Origin: Penium margaritaceum
Taxonomy: Eukaryota; Streptophyta; Zygnematophyceae; Desmidiales; Peniaceae
DNA length: 35,714 bases
NCBI GenBank assembly: GCA_023375785.1
Contig: SZWC01000822.1
Location: 301,143 to 336,856 of the forward strand
Direction: 5' to 3'
Numbering within the stretch: the stretch's first letter is position 1; each line of letters begins with the position of its first letter. Under the pieces are notes generated by a model. The model was given only the letters and a program-made list of their open reading frames with translations. It made no database searches and was not told where the DNA came from. Below are positions 1 through 8,650 of the stretch, in pieces. The translations under genes and the position numbers were made by a program.

Positions 1-68
<68 letters not shown>
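1..68. repeat. (CA)n microsatellite
   Basis: An almost uninterrupted CA dinucleotide tract, about 34 units, starts at the window edge and ends with CATACAT. It probably extends beyond the window. Confidence 0.98.
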
Positions 69-72
<4 letters not shown>

Positions 73-312
73 TCAATTGAACTCTTAGTCCTCCCAGCAT
101 TGTGTGAGATCTAATGTATCCTCCTTCACTGCAAAGTCCTTTGTCCGACCCACTGGTCTTGACTCACTCGGACTTGCCATCAATGTGGTCCATCCCAACT
201 GCGTAGTGAAATATGCACTTGGCACACAAGATTTTCACAGTGCTCTAGACTTATCTGTATCCGGCTATGTTACTATCTGCTTTGTAACGAGTGGAATTTC
301 TCTACTTCCACG
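69..312. other. No identifiable feature (possible upstream linker of the copia relic)
   Basis: This stretch lies between the microsatellite and the first recognisable RT sequence. Its only open frame (104-328, plus) matches no motif I recognise. It may be the degraded integrase-RT linker of the relic that follows, but nothing here proves that. Confidence 0.4.
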
Positions 313-1463
313 GTCTGGCAGGCTCTAGAGGCCGCCGACGCTGATCTCTGAAGAAAGCCCATGCAAGAGGAGTTGAGTAATCTCATAGAGCATGACTTCT
401 TTGAGCTTGTAGATCTGCCTACTGGTCATGAAGCTGCCTTAGCCTGCTTGGCCCTTTGGTGCAAGCTGAAGCCAAATCACAAAGTCGACCGATAGAAGGC
501 TTGCCTGATAAGGAGATGGTTCTAAAAAAATCCATCAGCCGACTTTGATGAAAAGTTTTCTCGAGTGGGACAGTACACTACCGCACGTGTGCTCTTCATC
601 ATTGTTGCATAGCATGACTGAGATCTGGAGTAGATGGATGTTAACAACAAATTCCTACATGGACATCTTGATGAAGAGATCTGCAAAATACAGCCATCAC
701 GGTTCACTGATGGAACGGACAAGGTCTTGCACTTACGCAAGGGCGTGCATGACTTTAAGCACTTCCATATGGAGATACCGTCCACTCTCAAGAGAGAGGT
801 GGATTTCTCTGGAGCACAGTCATCCCAATGCGCTTCATGAGTACTCTACCAGAGCACTCTTTGTGGCCATTCTCGTCTACGTCAATGACCTGCTCATTGC
901 CTCTCCTAGCCCTATTGATTTTCATTCAATCAAGGTCCTCCCATAGTCCACATGCAAGATGAAGGACTTGGGCCCAGCTCAAATGTTTCTAGGCATGGAG
1001 CTTGAGCACGAACACCAGCATCACAAATTGCATGTGCAGCAGGCTGATTATCATTATACCCTCAAAGTTCTCTTTGCCTCTCTGTTGGCTAAGGTTCTCA
1101 TTGTGTTGACTCCAATGACGCTAGCAGCTCAGCGCCTCCTGAAGTTGCATGATCCATCACAACTGGGAGAGACTATCAATGTCACTTATTACCTCAATGT
1201 GATTGGATGTCTCATGTATCTTGCCACCACGACTCAAGTAGATTTGGCCTTCGAAGTCAACTTTCTGGCTTAACTCACATAACAGCTCCGCCATAGAAAC
1301 CTTGATGTTTCCCCATGTGTCATCCACCATGCACTCTCTACAGTGCGTGTTGGAGTTTGCTACTGCACACAGCACTACGTGATGGTTCTACTAACAGCAG
1401 ATGGGTGCATGGCACATGTGCACGCTGTCATAAAAGATATGCCTTTCTTGTTAGGACAACTAT
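313..1463 (+). pseudogene. Relic copia pol: reverse transcriptase and start of RNase H (first half)
   Basis: This is a decayed Ty1/copia RT. From about 313 the frame reads WQALEAADADL, then an EELSNLIEHDFFELVDLPTG block, which is the usual start of the copia RT domain. It is followed by MDVNNKFLHGHLDEEI at 634. After a frameshift between about 840 and 880 come YVNDLLIAS at 878-904, MKDLGPAQMFLGMELE at 959, and GCLMYLATTTQVDLAFEVNFLA ending near 1270. The catalytic YVDD reads YVND, so one catalytic aspartate is lost. Stops (for example TGA at 349-351) and frameshifts show it is dead. From about 1390 a weak DADW-like stretch and a GYIFL-like stretch mark the start of RNase H. The reading is cut at 1463 by insertion of E2 and resumes at 12610. 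It resembles the pol of E4 closely enough to be the same family. Confidence 0.8.
1459..1463. repeat. Target-site duplication ACTAT of element E2 (left)
   Basis: ACTAT directly precedes the left LTR of E2. The same five bases directly follow the right LTR at 12605-12609. The relic RNase H reads across the two flanks when compared with the same region of E4, which confirms the insertion. Confidence 0.85.
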
Positions 1464-2074
1464 TGAGAAGAATGCTACAGTTCTAATGCAACTTTTCCTA
1501 CATGATATGGTCAAGCAACAAGAAATCTAGAGTCAATTCTCATGGCGACCATGGATCCACCAGCTAAACCTAAGTGTCGAGCTCTCACAACTAAGAGCTC
1601 AAGCGGGTGGGCCTCAAGGAACGAGACCCATCCGTCGGCAGGTTGCACTGGCGAGCAAAGCTTGCCTGTGCAACCTGCTCGATCAAGGCCAAACCCCTCA
1701 TGTGGCACACAAATGGGATGGACTACCCCAAGCCAAGGTCACACACTGCAACACACTGTATGTACCTAACTATACCTAAACCTAGATGTAATCTAGGTTC
1801 CCGAGGTTCGGTATTGTACATTGCAGACCAAACATCCAGAATGAAGACAGCCATAGGTTTCACAAGAAAATCAACACAGTCGTTGCAGCCATCACTAAAG
1901 GTCAAGCGGAGGCAATGCTGCGAGAGCGAGGCAAGCACATGAGAGACGCCAGATGCAACCGAGGATGGGTCCAGCATGGATGCTCAGTGTGCGTCACCTC
2001 CACTTTCAAGATCAGCATGTCGTGCGCACTCAGGTCCAAACCAGAGGGAAACATATTTACAGAGAGGATGACCA
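1464..2074 (-). repeat. 3' LTR of E2
   Basis: A 611-bp direct repeat of 12004-12604. Shared blocks include TGAGAAGA at the left end, CCACCAGCTAAACCTAAGTG near 1558, CATTGTACATTGCAGACCAA-like sequence near 1815 and GAGAGGAT near the right end. The right end is GACCA where the other copy has AACA. A strong stem-loop lies at 1638-1678. The two open frames at 1542-1942 lie entirely within LTR sequence and are not genes. Confidence 0.85.
1638..1678 (-). repeat. Stem-loop inside E2 3' LTR
   Basis: Arms 1638-1656 and 1660-1678 pair at 17 of 19 positions around an AAA loop. The other LTR carries a different hairpin at the same place (12176-12202). Confidence 0.75.
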
Positions 2075-2085
2075 CATCCCCTTGG
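2075..2085 (-). other. Polypurine tract of E2
   Basis: On the minus strand the purine-rich AAGGGGATG abuts the start of the 3' LTR, the usual place for the plus-strand primer of reverse transcription. E3 has the equivalent AAGGGGGCG just outside its 3' LTR. Confidence 0.65.
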
Positions 2086-2643
2086 ACGTAAGTGTGGTAG
2101 GCATGCAGCCAAGGTACTCAAGTTGCTGATGGAGTGCAAGAGATTGGAGTGCCTTGGCGAGGAAGTCGGCCATCTGGACATCATCGCTGACATGGAATAG
2201 TTGCATGGTGCCTGCCTCGACTGCTTAGTGTACAAAACGAGGCTCTACACTAATATGCTTTGTGCGAGGATGTAACACACCATCATTCTCAGAAATGCGG
2301 CGTGCGGCAGAGCAGTTGTTGTGAAGTGCAACGGCATAAGTGAGCAGCCCCGATTCCTCAAGCAGTCGTGCGAGCCAGATATATTTACATGTTGCTTCAC
2401 CCAGTGCCATGTATTCAGCTTCAGCCACACTCTGAGCCACACATGACTGCTTGGCAGTTCGCCACAACACTGTTGTATCCCACACACAGAACACATAACC
2501 ACCACAATTGTGGACCCCACGATCACGTGCGTAATCACTGTCACAACAACCATCCAACAACGGACTTGCAGAGGGTGCAAATACCAAACCAAGCTCAGCA
2601 GTGTCCATCACATAGTGACGCAACTTCAACAGTGCTTTGAGAT

Positions 2644-2648
2644 GTGTG
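2644..2648. repeat. Target-site duplication GTGTG of E1 (left)
   Basis: GTGTG at 2644-2648 is repeated at 7788-7792 directly outside the right LTR. Removing E1 and one copy gives a gap-free 37-bp match in length to the same site of E3. Confidence 0.88.
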
Positions 2649-2710
2649 TGTTAGAATGATGCTCCTCACTATGGCAGGAGTGACTCCAAAAAGGAACACC
2701 AAAAAGACAA

Positions 2711-2783
2711 GCCTTAGTGGCTTAGTGGTTAATGGTGTCCACCTCTAGAGGCAGGGGCCCGGGTTCAAGTCCCACAAGATGAA
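2711..2783 (+). other. tRNA-like segment with A box and B box inside the LTR
   Basis: TGGCTTAGTGG at 2718-2728 fits the Pol III A box, and GGTTCAAGTCC at 2762-2772 fits the B box. The 33-base gap between them and the 7 bases before the A box are exactly those of a tRNA gene. The T stem pairs poorly and no anticodon can be assigned, so this is a tRNA relic or a SINE head rather than a working tRNA. The 3' LTR copy is at 7150-7222 with both boxes unchanged. Confidence 0.7.
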
Positions 2784-2858
2784 ATTCTGCCCTGCCTCAA
2801 GGGAGATGGAAAATAGATGCCAGGAAGCTAGCTCAAACTCTAGAATTCCTCCTTGAGT

Positions 2859-3126
2859 TTCTAGAAGGCCAGGTGAGGGTCCAGGAAGGTGGCACACATT
2901 CTAAAAGGGGTGACTTCTCCTACAAGGCATCTATGGGGGTCTTGGTCTTCTGGAAACCTTCCCTCCTACTAGAAGCAAGCTGAGGAATCTAGGAAGGGGC
3001 AAAAGCTTCTAGAGGAGGGAAGGGATGCCTTCCTAGGTGGGAAAAAGACAGCCTACCAAGGGCCACTCTAGAAGCCATAGAATCTGCTAGGAAGCTTCAA
3101 ATCTGGCATGCTTTGGTGTTCTGGAA
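2859..3126 (+). promoter_or_regulatory. Cluster of heat-shock-element-like motifs in U3 of E1
   Basis: Four perfect inverted GAA/TTC units lie within 270 bp upstream of the TATA box: TTCTAGAA 2859-2866, TTCTGGAA 2948-2955, GAAGCTTC 3091-3098 and TTCTGGAA 3119-3126. The 3' LTR has five such units (7298, 7338, 7441, 7530, 7558), two of which are mutated in the 5' copy. Heat-shock factor binds arrays of nGAAn; the well-known Arabidopsis copia element ONSEN is driven this way. Heat response here is inference. Confidence 0.5.
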
Positions 3127-3142
3127 AGCTTAGATCAGTGGC

Positions 3143-3149
3143 TATAAAA
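3143..3149 (+). promoter_or_regulatory. TATA box of E1 LTR
   Basis: TATAAAA about 17 bp downstream of the last GAA/TTC unit, in an LTR position suited to the U3/R border. It is conserved in the 3' LTR at 7582-7588. Confidence 0.65.
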
Positions 3150-3350
3150 TTCCACTGCTTGTGAGCCTTGATCAAGTGTTCATTCCCAGTCTATTGAGGC
3201 CAAAACTATTGCCTCACTCTCTGACCACTTTTCTGCCATCCTTGGAACCAGTTGCCTCCACAGTTTCAGTCTCTCCAAGAATAGTTGGTGTTGTGAACCA
3301 GCCACTGCTAGGGACCCTCCAGGGTATACACTTACCCTCAGGCCAACAAA

Positions 3351-3365
3351 GGGTTATGGGCCCAC
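3351..3365 (+). other. Primer-binding site of E1, half-tRNA(iMet) type
   Basis: GGGTTATGGGCCCAC lies 2 bases after the LTR. It does not match a tRNA 3' end. It is complementary to the anticodon arm of initiator tRNA-Met (GUGGGCCCAUAACCC, CAU anticodon), the priming mode known for Drosophila copia, where a 5' half of the tRNA is used. The tRNA sequence is recalled, not looked up. Confidence 0.75.
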
Positions 3366-3416
3366 GCCTCTAAGGGGTTCAAAGCCAGCTTGATTTCATG
3401 CTTCCAACAACAAGAC

Positions 3417-4784
3417 ATGGCAACCAGCGAGCAAGAGACCAGCCGCGCTGTCCTTAAGTTTGATGGGACAGGCTTTGCCTTGTGGAGGTGGCAGTTTGAG
3501 GTCTTCCTCGACGACAAGGGACTACTTGAGCTCGTAAGAAGTGATGAGACTGCTCCGCCGGAGACTGCAACGACTGAGGTGAAGGAGGCATACAAGAAGC
3601 ACAACAAAAAGGCATTGGCACTCCTTGTGTCCGCGTTATGCCCACCACAACTTGGGCACATCCAAGGATGCACCTTGGCTGCAGACGCATGGTCAAAACT
3701 TTCCTCCATGTACCAGTCAAGCAACCTTGCCAATCAGCTCTTCATCTTCAAACGGCTCGTCACCCTCCGAGCCAACGAAGGCGACAACATCATGGAGATC
3801 ATGCAGCAGATTGAGTCGCTCGCAGCGGAGTGTGTGGCCATGGGTTGGGAGGTCGACTCTCAGTTGCAAGCTATGATCCTCCTTCTGTCCTTGCCAGACA
3901 GTTGGAGTCCCATGATCACAGTCCTTGGTGGCTGGCCTTCCGACGAGCTGAAGTACCTGAAGATTGCTAAGTACGTGGGCAATGAGTGGATGCGACGTGG
4001 CTATCGAGAGAGTGCAGCGGCATCAAGTTCAGCTTACACGGTTCATCCTCAAAGTGGAGGCCGAGGCGACAAGTGGAAGGGTGCCAAACAAGGCACCAAG
4101 AAGGGTGACAAGAAGGGGGAGTGCTTCAACTGCGGCAAGGAGGGCCACTACGCGCGCAACTGTCCCAAGAAGAAAACAGATTGGTCGCAGTGGGGCGGGA
4201 AGAAAGATGAGCACGCCCTTATGGCATACAACTCCACCAACTTGAAGGATCCGGGAGTTGCCGTCATCGACTCCGGATCAGGCCGCCACACGCAATGCAA
4301 CAAGGCGGCATTTGTCACCTACATCGCCTCGGAGAGACGCATGACGGTGGCCAATGGAAAAACAGAGGTGGCCGCCGGTGAGGGTAACGTCCGCATTGAG
4401 TCAATTGTGGATGGCAAACCTGTCACGAGCACAATCTACGATGTGCTGCATATGCCCAACTTCGGGGAAAACCTGCTCTCCGTCAGCCAACTTACCGACA
4501 AGGGACTTGAGGTGCTCTTCACAAAGAAGGAGGCCGTCATCCGCAAAGAGGGCAAAGGTGAGGTGATTGCGCATGCCAAGAGGGAGGAGGAGTTGTACCT
4601 GCTACGCGCGAAGATCCTCAGCAGGTGGGTGGGGTCCAACGCCGCCAATCTTGTAACGAAGGATGGAGGAGACCTGGACCTATGGCACCGACGACTCTGC
4701 CACATTTCTCCATCGACAGTGAAGGAGATGGCTAAGAGGGAAGTGGTGCGGGGTCTCCAAATTAGCGGCCTTGATGGAACCTAG
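3417..4784 (+). pseudogene. E1 gag-protease-integrase N-terminus (first open segment)
   Basis: The frame opens upstream at a TTG, but the first ATG is at 3417 (MATSEQETSRAVLKFDG), matching where copia Gag usually starts. A Gag domain of the copia/UBN2 kind spans about residues 1-215, with FDGTGFALWRWQFE and DAWSKLSSMYQSSN. A basic GDKWKGAKQGTKKGDKKGE stretch then precedes an intact CCHC zinc knuckle, CFNCGKEGHYARNC, at 4122-4163 (RNA binding). The protease motif IDSGSGRH is at 4266-4289, with the catalytic aspartate at 4269-4271. The YDVLHMPNFGENLLSVSQL block follows, as is usual in copia protease. The pre-integrase block LWHRRLCHISPSTVKEMA is near 4680. A single TAG at 4782-4784 ends the frame within integrase, and the same frame stays open beyond it. 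Confidence 0.9.
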
Positions 4785-5849
4785 GAGACCGTGTGTAAGC
4801 CATGCATCATTGGCAAATCAACTCGGCAGCCGTTTGTCGCCAAGGGGACGCGTGCATCGGCAAAACTGGCCGTGGCACACACAGTTGTGTGTGGACCGCT
4901 TGAGAGCTCCATCGGCGGAGCTCGCTACTTCCTCACCTTCATCGATGACCACAGCCGGAAACTCTACCTCTACCTAATGAAGCGGAAGAGCGAGGTCCTT
5001 GCGTGCATGCAGGAGTTTGTGGCTGATGTGGAGCGGCAAACAGAGTTGAAGGTGAAGGCGTTTTGGAGTGACAACGGCGGTGAATATGCGGGGTGCCTTG
5101 GGTGGATGAAGAGCAAGGGGATTGAGTGGCAAAAAACAACTCCACACTCCCCACAACAGAATGGCATCGCAGCGAGAGCAAATCGCACAATCCTCAACAT
5201 GGTGCGATCCATGTTGAGCGACGCCGGCCTTACACAACGGTATTGGGCGGAGGCGGCAAGGACAGCAGCGTACATCATGAATCTCATGCCGACCAAGCCG
5301 GTGAAGGACAAGGAGAGCAAGGCGTGGAAGACGCCACAAGAGGTGTGGAGCGGGAGGAAGCCGGCGGTGGGTCACCTCCACACGTTTGGTTGTGTTGTAC
5401 ATGCAATGGTGCAGGCACGTGAGGTACGGAGCAAGCTGGACCCGCGTACCCGCCGGTGTATTTTCCTTGGATATGAGAGCGGAAGCAAGGCGTACCGGCT
5501 CTTTGACCCAAGGAGGCAACAAATTGTGCGGAGTCGCGACGTCACATTCGACGAGAAAAGCCGTTGGACAGACAAGGAGGCAGGTCTCTCCAAGAGGGGG
5601 GAGTGGATGCTACTCCTTGAGGGGGAGACGCCGGAGGACATGAATGAGGGTGACATCCTCGCATCACCACCAACCGGAGAGCATCGCCTGAGGGATGGGC
5701 GAGCGGCAGACTTTTTTCCGGCCAGTTCGGATGAGGAATCCGAAGCACCGGAGATGGACGTGGAGGTGGCGAGTCAACAGATGTCTCCAAGGTCTCCAAG
5801 AGAGGGGGAGCATGCTCTTGGAGAGGATGGCGCCAAAAGGGGACAGTGA
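4785..5849 (+). pseudogene. E1 integrase (catalytic core with two acidic residues lost)
   Basis: This continues in the same frame after the TAG. CKPCIIGKS completes the zinc-binding HHCC region. The core shows GGARYFLTFIDDHSRK, FWSDNGGEY and PQQNGIAARANRT. In copia integrases the three catalytic acids are the D in an H-T-D-x-C-G-P motif, the D in SDNGGE and the E in NGVAER. Here the first position is Val (GTT at 4884-4886), the second is intact (GAC at 5070-5072) and the third is Ala (GCG at 5172-5174). The D-to-E spacing is also about two residues short. The C-terminal block GHLHTFGCVVH, RRCIFLGYESGSKAYRLFDP and QIVRSRDVTFDE is well kept. The frame ends at a TGA (5847-5849) in the acidic linker before RT. 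Confidence 0.88.
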
Positions 5850-7141
5850 CAACAACAACCGCCTCAAGAGCCCCACACGAGTAATCGTGTGCGAAGAAGG
5901 ACAAAAAGGTATGATGTCGACAAGGGCATTTGGACTGGGTTTGCACAAGCCTTCTTCACGTAAGAGGAGCCTCAATCTGTAAAGGAGGCACTGCAGCGGA
6001 AGGATGGGGCTGAGTGGGAGGGAGCAATAAAATCTGAGCTTGCCTCCCACGAGGAGAATGGCACTTGGGAGCTGGTTTACCGGCCGGAGGGGGAGAAAAT
6101 CATCGGCTCCAAGTGGATCTTCTGGAAGAAGCTCACAAAGGAGGGGAAGGTGGAGCGGTACAAGGCTGGTGGCAAAAGGATATGCCCAGAGAAAAGGGGA
6201 GCACTACGACGAGACCTTTGCACCAGTTGCCAAGTTTGCCTCCATCCGTACTATCCTCTCGGTGGCAGCGGCACGCGACTACAAAATCCACCAAATGGAC
6301 GTGAAAACCGCGTTCCTCAATGGCGACCTGGACAAGGAAGTCTACATGGAGGTGCCAGAGGGGGTGGATGCACCGCAAGGGAAGGTGTGCCGGCTTTACA
6401 AGGCGCTCTATGGACTGAAGTAAGCTCCGCTCATGTGGTACCTCAAGATGGATAGTTTCATTGGTGAGCTTGGCTTCAAGCGCTGCGAGGCCGATCAGAG
6501 CGTGTACGTGCGTAATCAGCCAGGACTCCACCAAATTGTCGTCCTCTACGTGGATGACCTCATCCTTGTGTCTTCGGATGAGGGGGAGCTCAAGAGCCTG
6601 AAGCAATAGCTTGGTGGCCGGTTCAAGATGACAGACATGGGCGAGCTTGAGTACTACCTCGTCATCGCCATCAAGAGGGACCGCAAAGCACGCACGCTGG
6701 AGATGGGTCAAGAAAAATATGTGCAGGAGGTGCTCCGCCGCAACAACATGGAGTGCAACCCCATCGGCACACCTATGACAACGACATGTGAGCTGAGGTC
6801 GAGCATGGGCCCGAGCATGGAGGACGAGAAGGCGGAGATGGCTGGAGTACCATACCAGTCCGCAGTTGGCAGCATAATGTATGCCATGGTGGTGACGCGG
6901 CCTGACCTTGCCTTTGCTAAAGGACAAGTGAGCCGCTATGTTGCTGATCCGGGGCCCCTACATTGGCAAGCGGTGAAGAGAATCCTCCGCTACTTGAAGG
7001 CAACGACACATTTGCGACTTGTGTTTGGAGGGAGAGCGCGGACTGACTCCCTCGAGTTGGTTGGCTACTCTGATGCTGACTGGGCAGGTGACGTTGATGA
7101 CCGCAAGTCAACATCAGGCTATGTTTTTGTGCTTGGTGGTG
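5850..7141 (+). pseudogene. E1 reverse transcriptase and RNase H (broken)
   Basis: The same frame continues from 5850 with a TAA at 5961-5963, then WEGAIKSELASHEENGTWELV and SKWIFWKKLTKEG. Near 6165 the frame shifts, consistent with a short deletion. The next frame reads RLVAKGYAQRKGEHYDETFAPVAKF and MDVKTAFLNGDLDKEVYM. In-frame stops follow at 6421-6423 (TAA, where the family has Gln) and 6607-6609 (TAG). The catalytic YVDD is intact at 6547-6558. SIMYAMVVTRPDLAFA and the RNase H block GYSDADWAGDVDDRKSTSGYVF end at the ambiguous base 7142. The rest of RNase H is missing. The stops look like C-to-T changes of CAA/CAG. Confidence 0.9.
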
Positions 7142-7142
7142 N
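7142..7142. other. Ambiguous base at the broken 3' end of E1
   Basis: This is the only N in the window. It lies exactly where RNase H jumps to LTR position 56, so it may mark an assembly join or a collapsed repeat rather than a biological deletion. Confidence 0.8.
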
Positions 7143-7787
7143 AAGACAAGCCTTAGTGGCTTAGTGGTTAATGGTGTCCACCTCTAGAGGCAGGGGCCCG
7201 GGTTCAAGTCCCACAAGATGAAATTCTGCCCTGCCTCAAGGGAGGTGGAAAATAGATGCCAGGAAGCTAGCTCAACCTCTAGAGTTCCTCTTTAAGTTTC
7301 TAGAAGGCCAGGTGAGGGTCCAGGAAGGTGGCACACCTTCTAGAAGGGGTGACTTGTCCTACAAGGCATCTAGAGGTGTCTTGGTCTTCTGGATACCTTC
7401 CCTCCTACTAGAAGCAAGCTCAGGAATCTAGGAAGGGGCAGAAGCTTCTAGAGGAGGGAAGGGATGCCTTCCTAGGTGGGAAAAGGACAGCCTACCAAGG
7501 GCCACTCTAGAAGCCATAGAATCTGCTAGGAAGCTTCAAATCTGGCATGCTTTGGTGTTCTGGAAAGCTTAGATCAGTGGCTATAAAATTCCACTGCTTT
7601 TGAGCCTTGATCAAGTGTTCATTCCCAGTTGACTGAGGCCAAAACTATTGCCTCAATCTCTTACCACTTTTCTGCCATCCTTGGAACCAGTTGCCTCCAC
7701 AGTTTCAGTCTCTCCAAAAAGAGTTGGTGGTGTGAACCAGCCACTGCTAGGGACCCTCCAGGGTGTACACTCACCCTCAGGCCAACA
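7143..7787 (+). repeat. 3' LTR of E1, first 55 bp missing
   Basis: It aligns without gaps to 2704-3348 and ends CCAACA before the duplicated GTGTG at 7788-7792. It keeps the tRNA-like segment (7150-7222), the TATA box (7582-7588) and five GAA/TTC units. The small frames at 7629-7839 lie in the LTR and are not genes. Confidence 0.93.
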
Positions 7788-7792
7788 GTGTG

Positions 7793-8650
7793 TTTCGTTG
7801 CTATTGGCTGAACTATGCCAGCATGTTCAATGCGCATGAGGTATAAGGTCGTGTGGTGGAAGCAAGATACGACAAACTGCCAGTGATTTATCTGTATAGT
7901 GTGGGATTACAGTCCAGTTTATATTCAGTGGTGTTTGCATCCAAAAGGTGTGCATACACGCCAAGACTCATCGATGAATGTTGTCGTGGCAGATGATGCA
8001 CTAGGTGCTAAAAGCATGCAATGAGGTGTGATATGAACCGTCCTTGATGCAATCCAAGTGTGCGATCAGCCCTGTCCCTGGTGATAGTCATGTCCAAGAA
8101 GCTCATTACATCACCCAAGTCTTTCATGTTGTAATGCCTGGTGAGCAGCTTCTTGGTTTCTGTGATGAGTGAAAGAGAGGGTGACAGGATAAGTAGATCA
8201 TCCACCTTGAAAAGCAAGGCAACTAGACGACCGTGGTCCTAGCGCAAGAAAAGATATGGGTCACTCAGACTTTGGATGAACCCTTCCAATCCAAGAGTGC
8301 GTCATATTTCTTTGTTCCAGCAACATAGGGCTTGCTTGAGACCATACAACACCTTGAGAAGCAGCCACACGCGGTATGTACTATGAACCATCATCAAACC
8401 CTTTTGATTGCTTCACGTAAAGCTCTTCCTCCAGTGGACCATTGAGGAAGGCGTTTTTGACATCCATCGGATGTATCTCCCAGTCCTCATGTGCCGCTAC
8501 ACCAAGCAGTGTCCGACTCGTCCCGTACTTGCCAACTGGAGTGTAGGTGTCCGTAAAGTCCTGACCTAGGATCTGGTGAAAGTCCTTAGCCACCAGCCTC
8601 GATTCATACTTTTCAATGAGTCCTGCCAGGTTCCGTTTGAGCTTGTACAC
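7793..8650 (-). pseudogene. E2 reverse transcriptase
   Basis: Read on the minus strand, 8381-8650 gives YKLKRNLAGLIEKYESRLVAKDFHQ, then TDTYTPVGKYGTSRTLL and MDVKNAFLNGPLEEELYVKQ, the N-terminal half of copia RT. The frame at 8008-8217 gives VDDLLILSPSLSLI (catalytic block, the first residue not Tyr) and MKDLGDVMSFLDMTITRD. The middle, 8218-8380, carries the LYGLKQ-type region out of frame. From 7793 to 8007 the thumb sequence continues degenerately up to the E1 insertion point. It is the same family as the E3 RT (27603-28487), which is the better copy. Multiple frame changes make it dead. Confidence 0.83.

Larger units (their letters stand above)
2075..2648 (-). pseudogene. E2 RNase H, C-terminal part
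   Basis: The minus-strand frame at 2225-2629 reads a typical copia RNase H: a DSDYARD motif (active-site aspartate block), GGYVFCVWDTTVLWRTAKQS, then VAEAEYMALGEA and TKHISVEPRFVH. The last 150 bp, to the polypurine tract, continue the family C-terminus with frame damage. The upstream part of the domain and the RT lie beyond E1, resuming at 7793. Aligning with the equivalent part of E3 shows no missing bases at the E1 insertion other than the duplicated GTGTG. The gene is dead because the frame is split and the upstream RT is broken. Confidence 0.82.
2649..3348 (+). repeat. 5' LTR of E1
   Basis: A 700-bp LTR with TGTT...AACA inverted termini. It holds a tRNA-like A box/B box segment (2711-2783), four perfect TTCnnGAA or GAAnnTTC units (2859-2866, 2948-2955, 3091-3098, 3119-3126) and a TATA box (3143-3149). 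The order suggests U3 from 2649 to about 3170. The frame at 3161-3373 crosses the LTR/PBS border and is not a gene. Confidence 0.92.
2649..7787 (+). mobile_element. E1: plus-strand copia LTR retrotransposon nested in E2
   Basis: The 5' LTR (2649-3348, 700 bp) begins TGTTAG and ends CCAACA. The 3' LTR (7143-7787) aligns base for base in length with 2704-3348. I count about 26 differences in 645 aligned bases, about 96% identity. A 5-bp duplication, GTGTG, flanks the element. Inside are a PBS complementary to the tRNA-Met anticodon arm, gag with one zinc knuckle, protease, integrase, RT and RNase H in copia order. The last part of RNase H, the polypurine tract and the first 55 bp of the 3' LTR are missing at the ambiguous base 7142. 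Several stops and a frameshift inactivate it. Confidence 0.93.

Noticed and set aside
1542..1942. Plus-strand frames with MDPPAKPKCRALTTKSSS, similar to a frame at 12082-12327
   Set aside because: The similarity is explained by both being E2 LTR copies. The proteins end at different places and the central block is replaced.
4974..5522. 182-codon minus-strand frame
   Set aside because: Antisense shadow of the E1 integrase.
6133..6927. 264-codon minus-strand frame rich in His and Leu
   Set aside because: It is the antisense of E1 reverse transcriptase, whose plus-strand motifs are clear.
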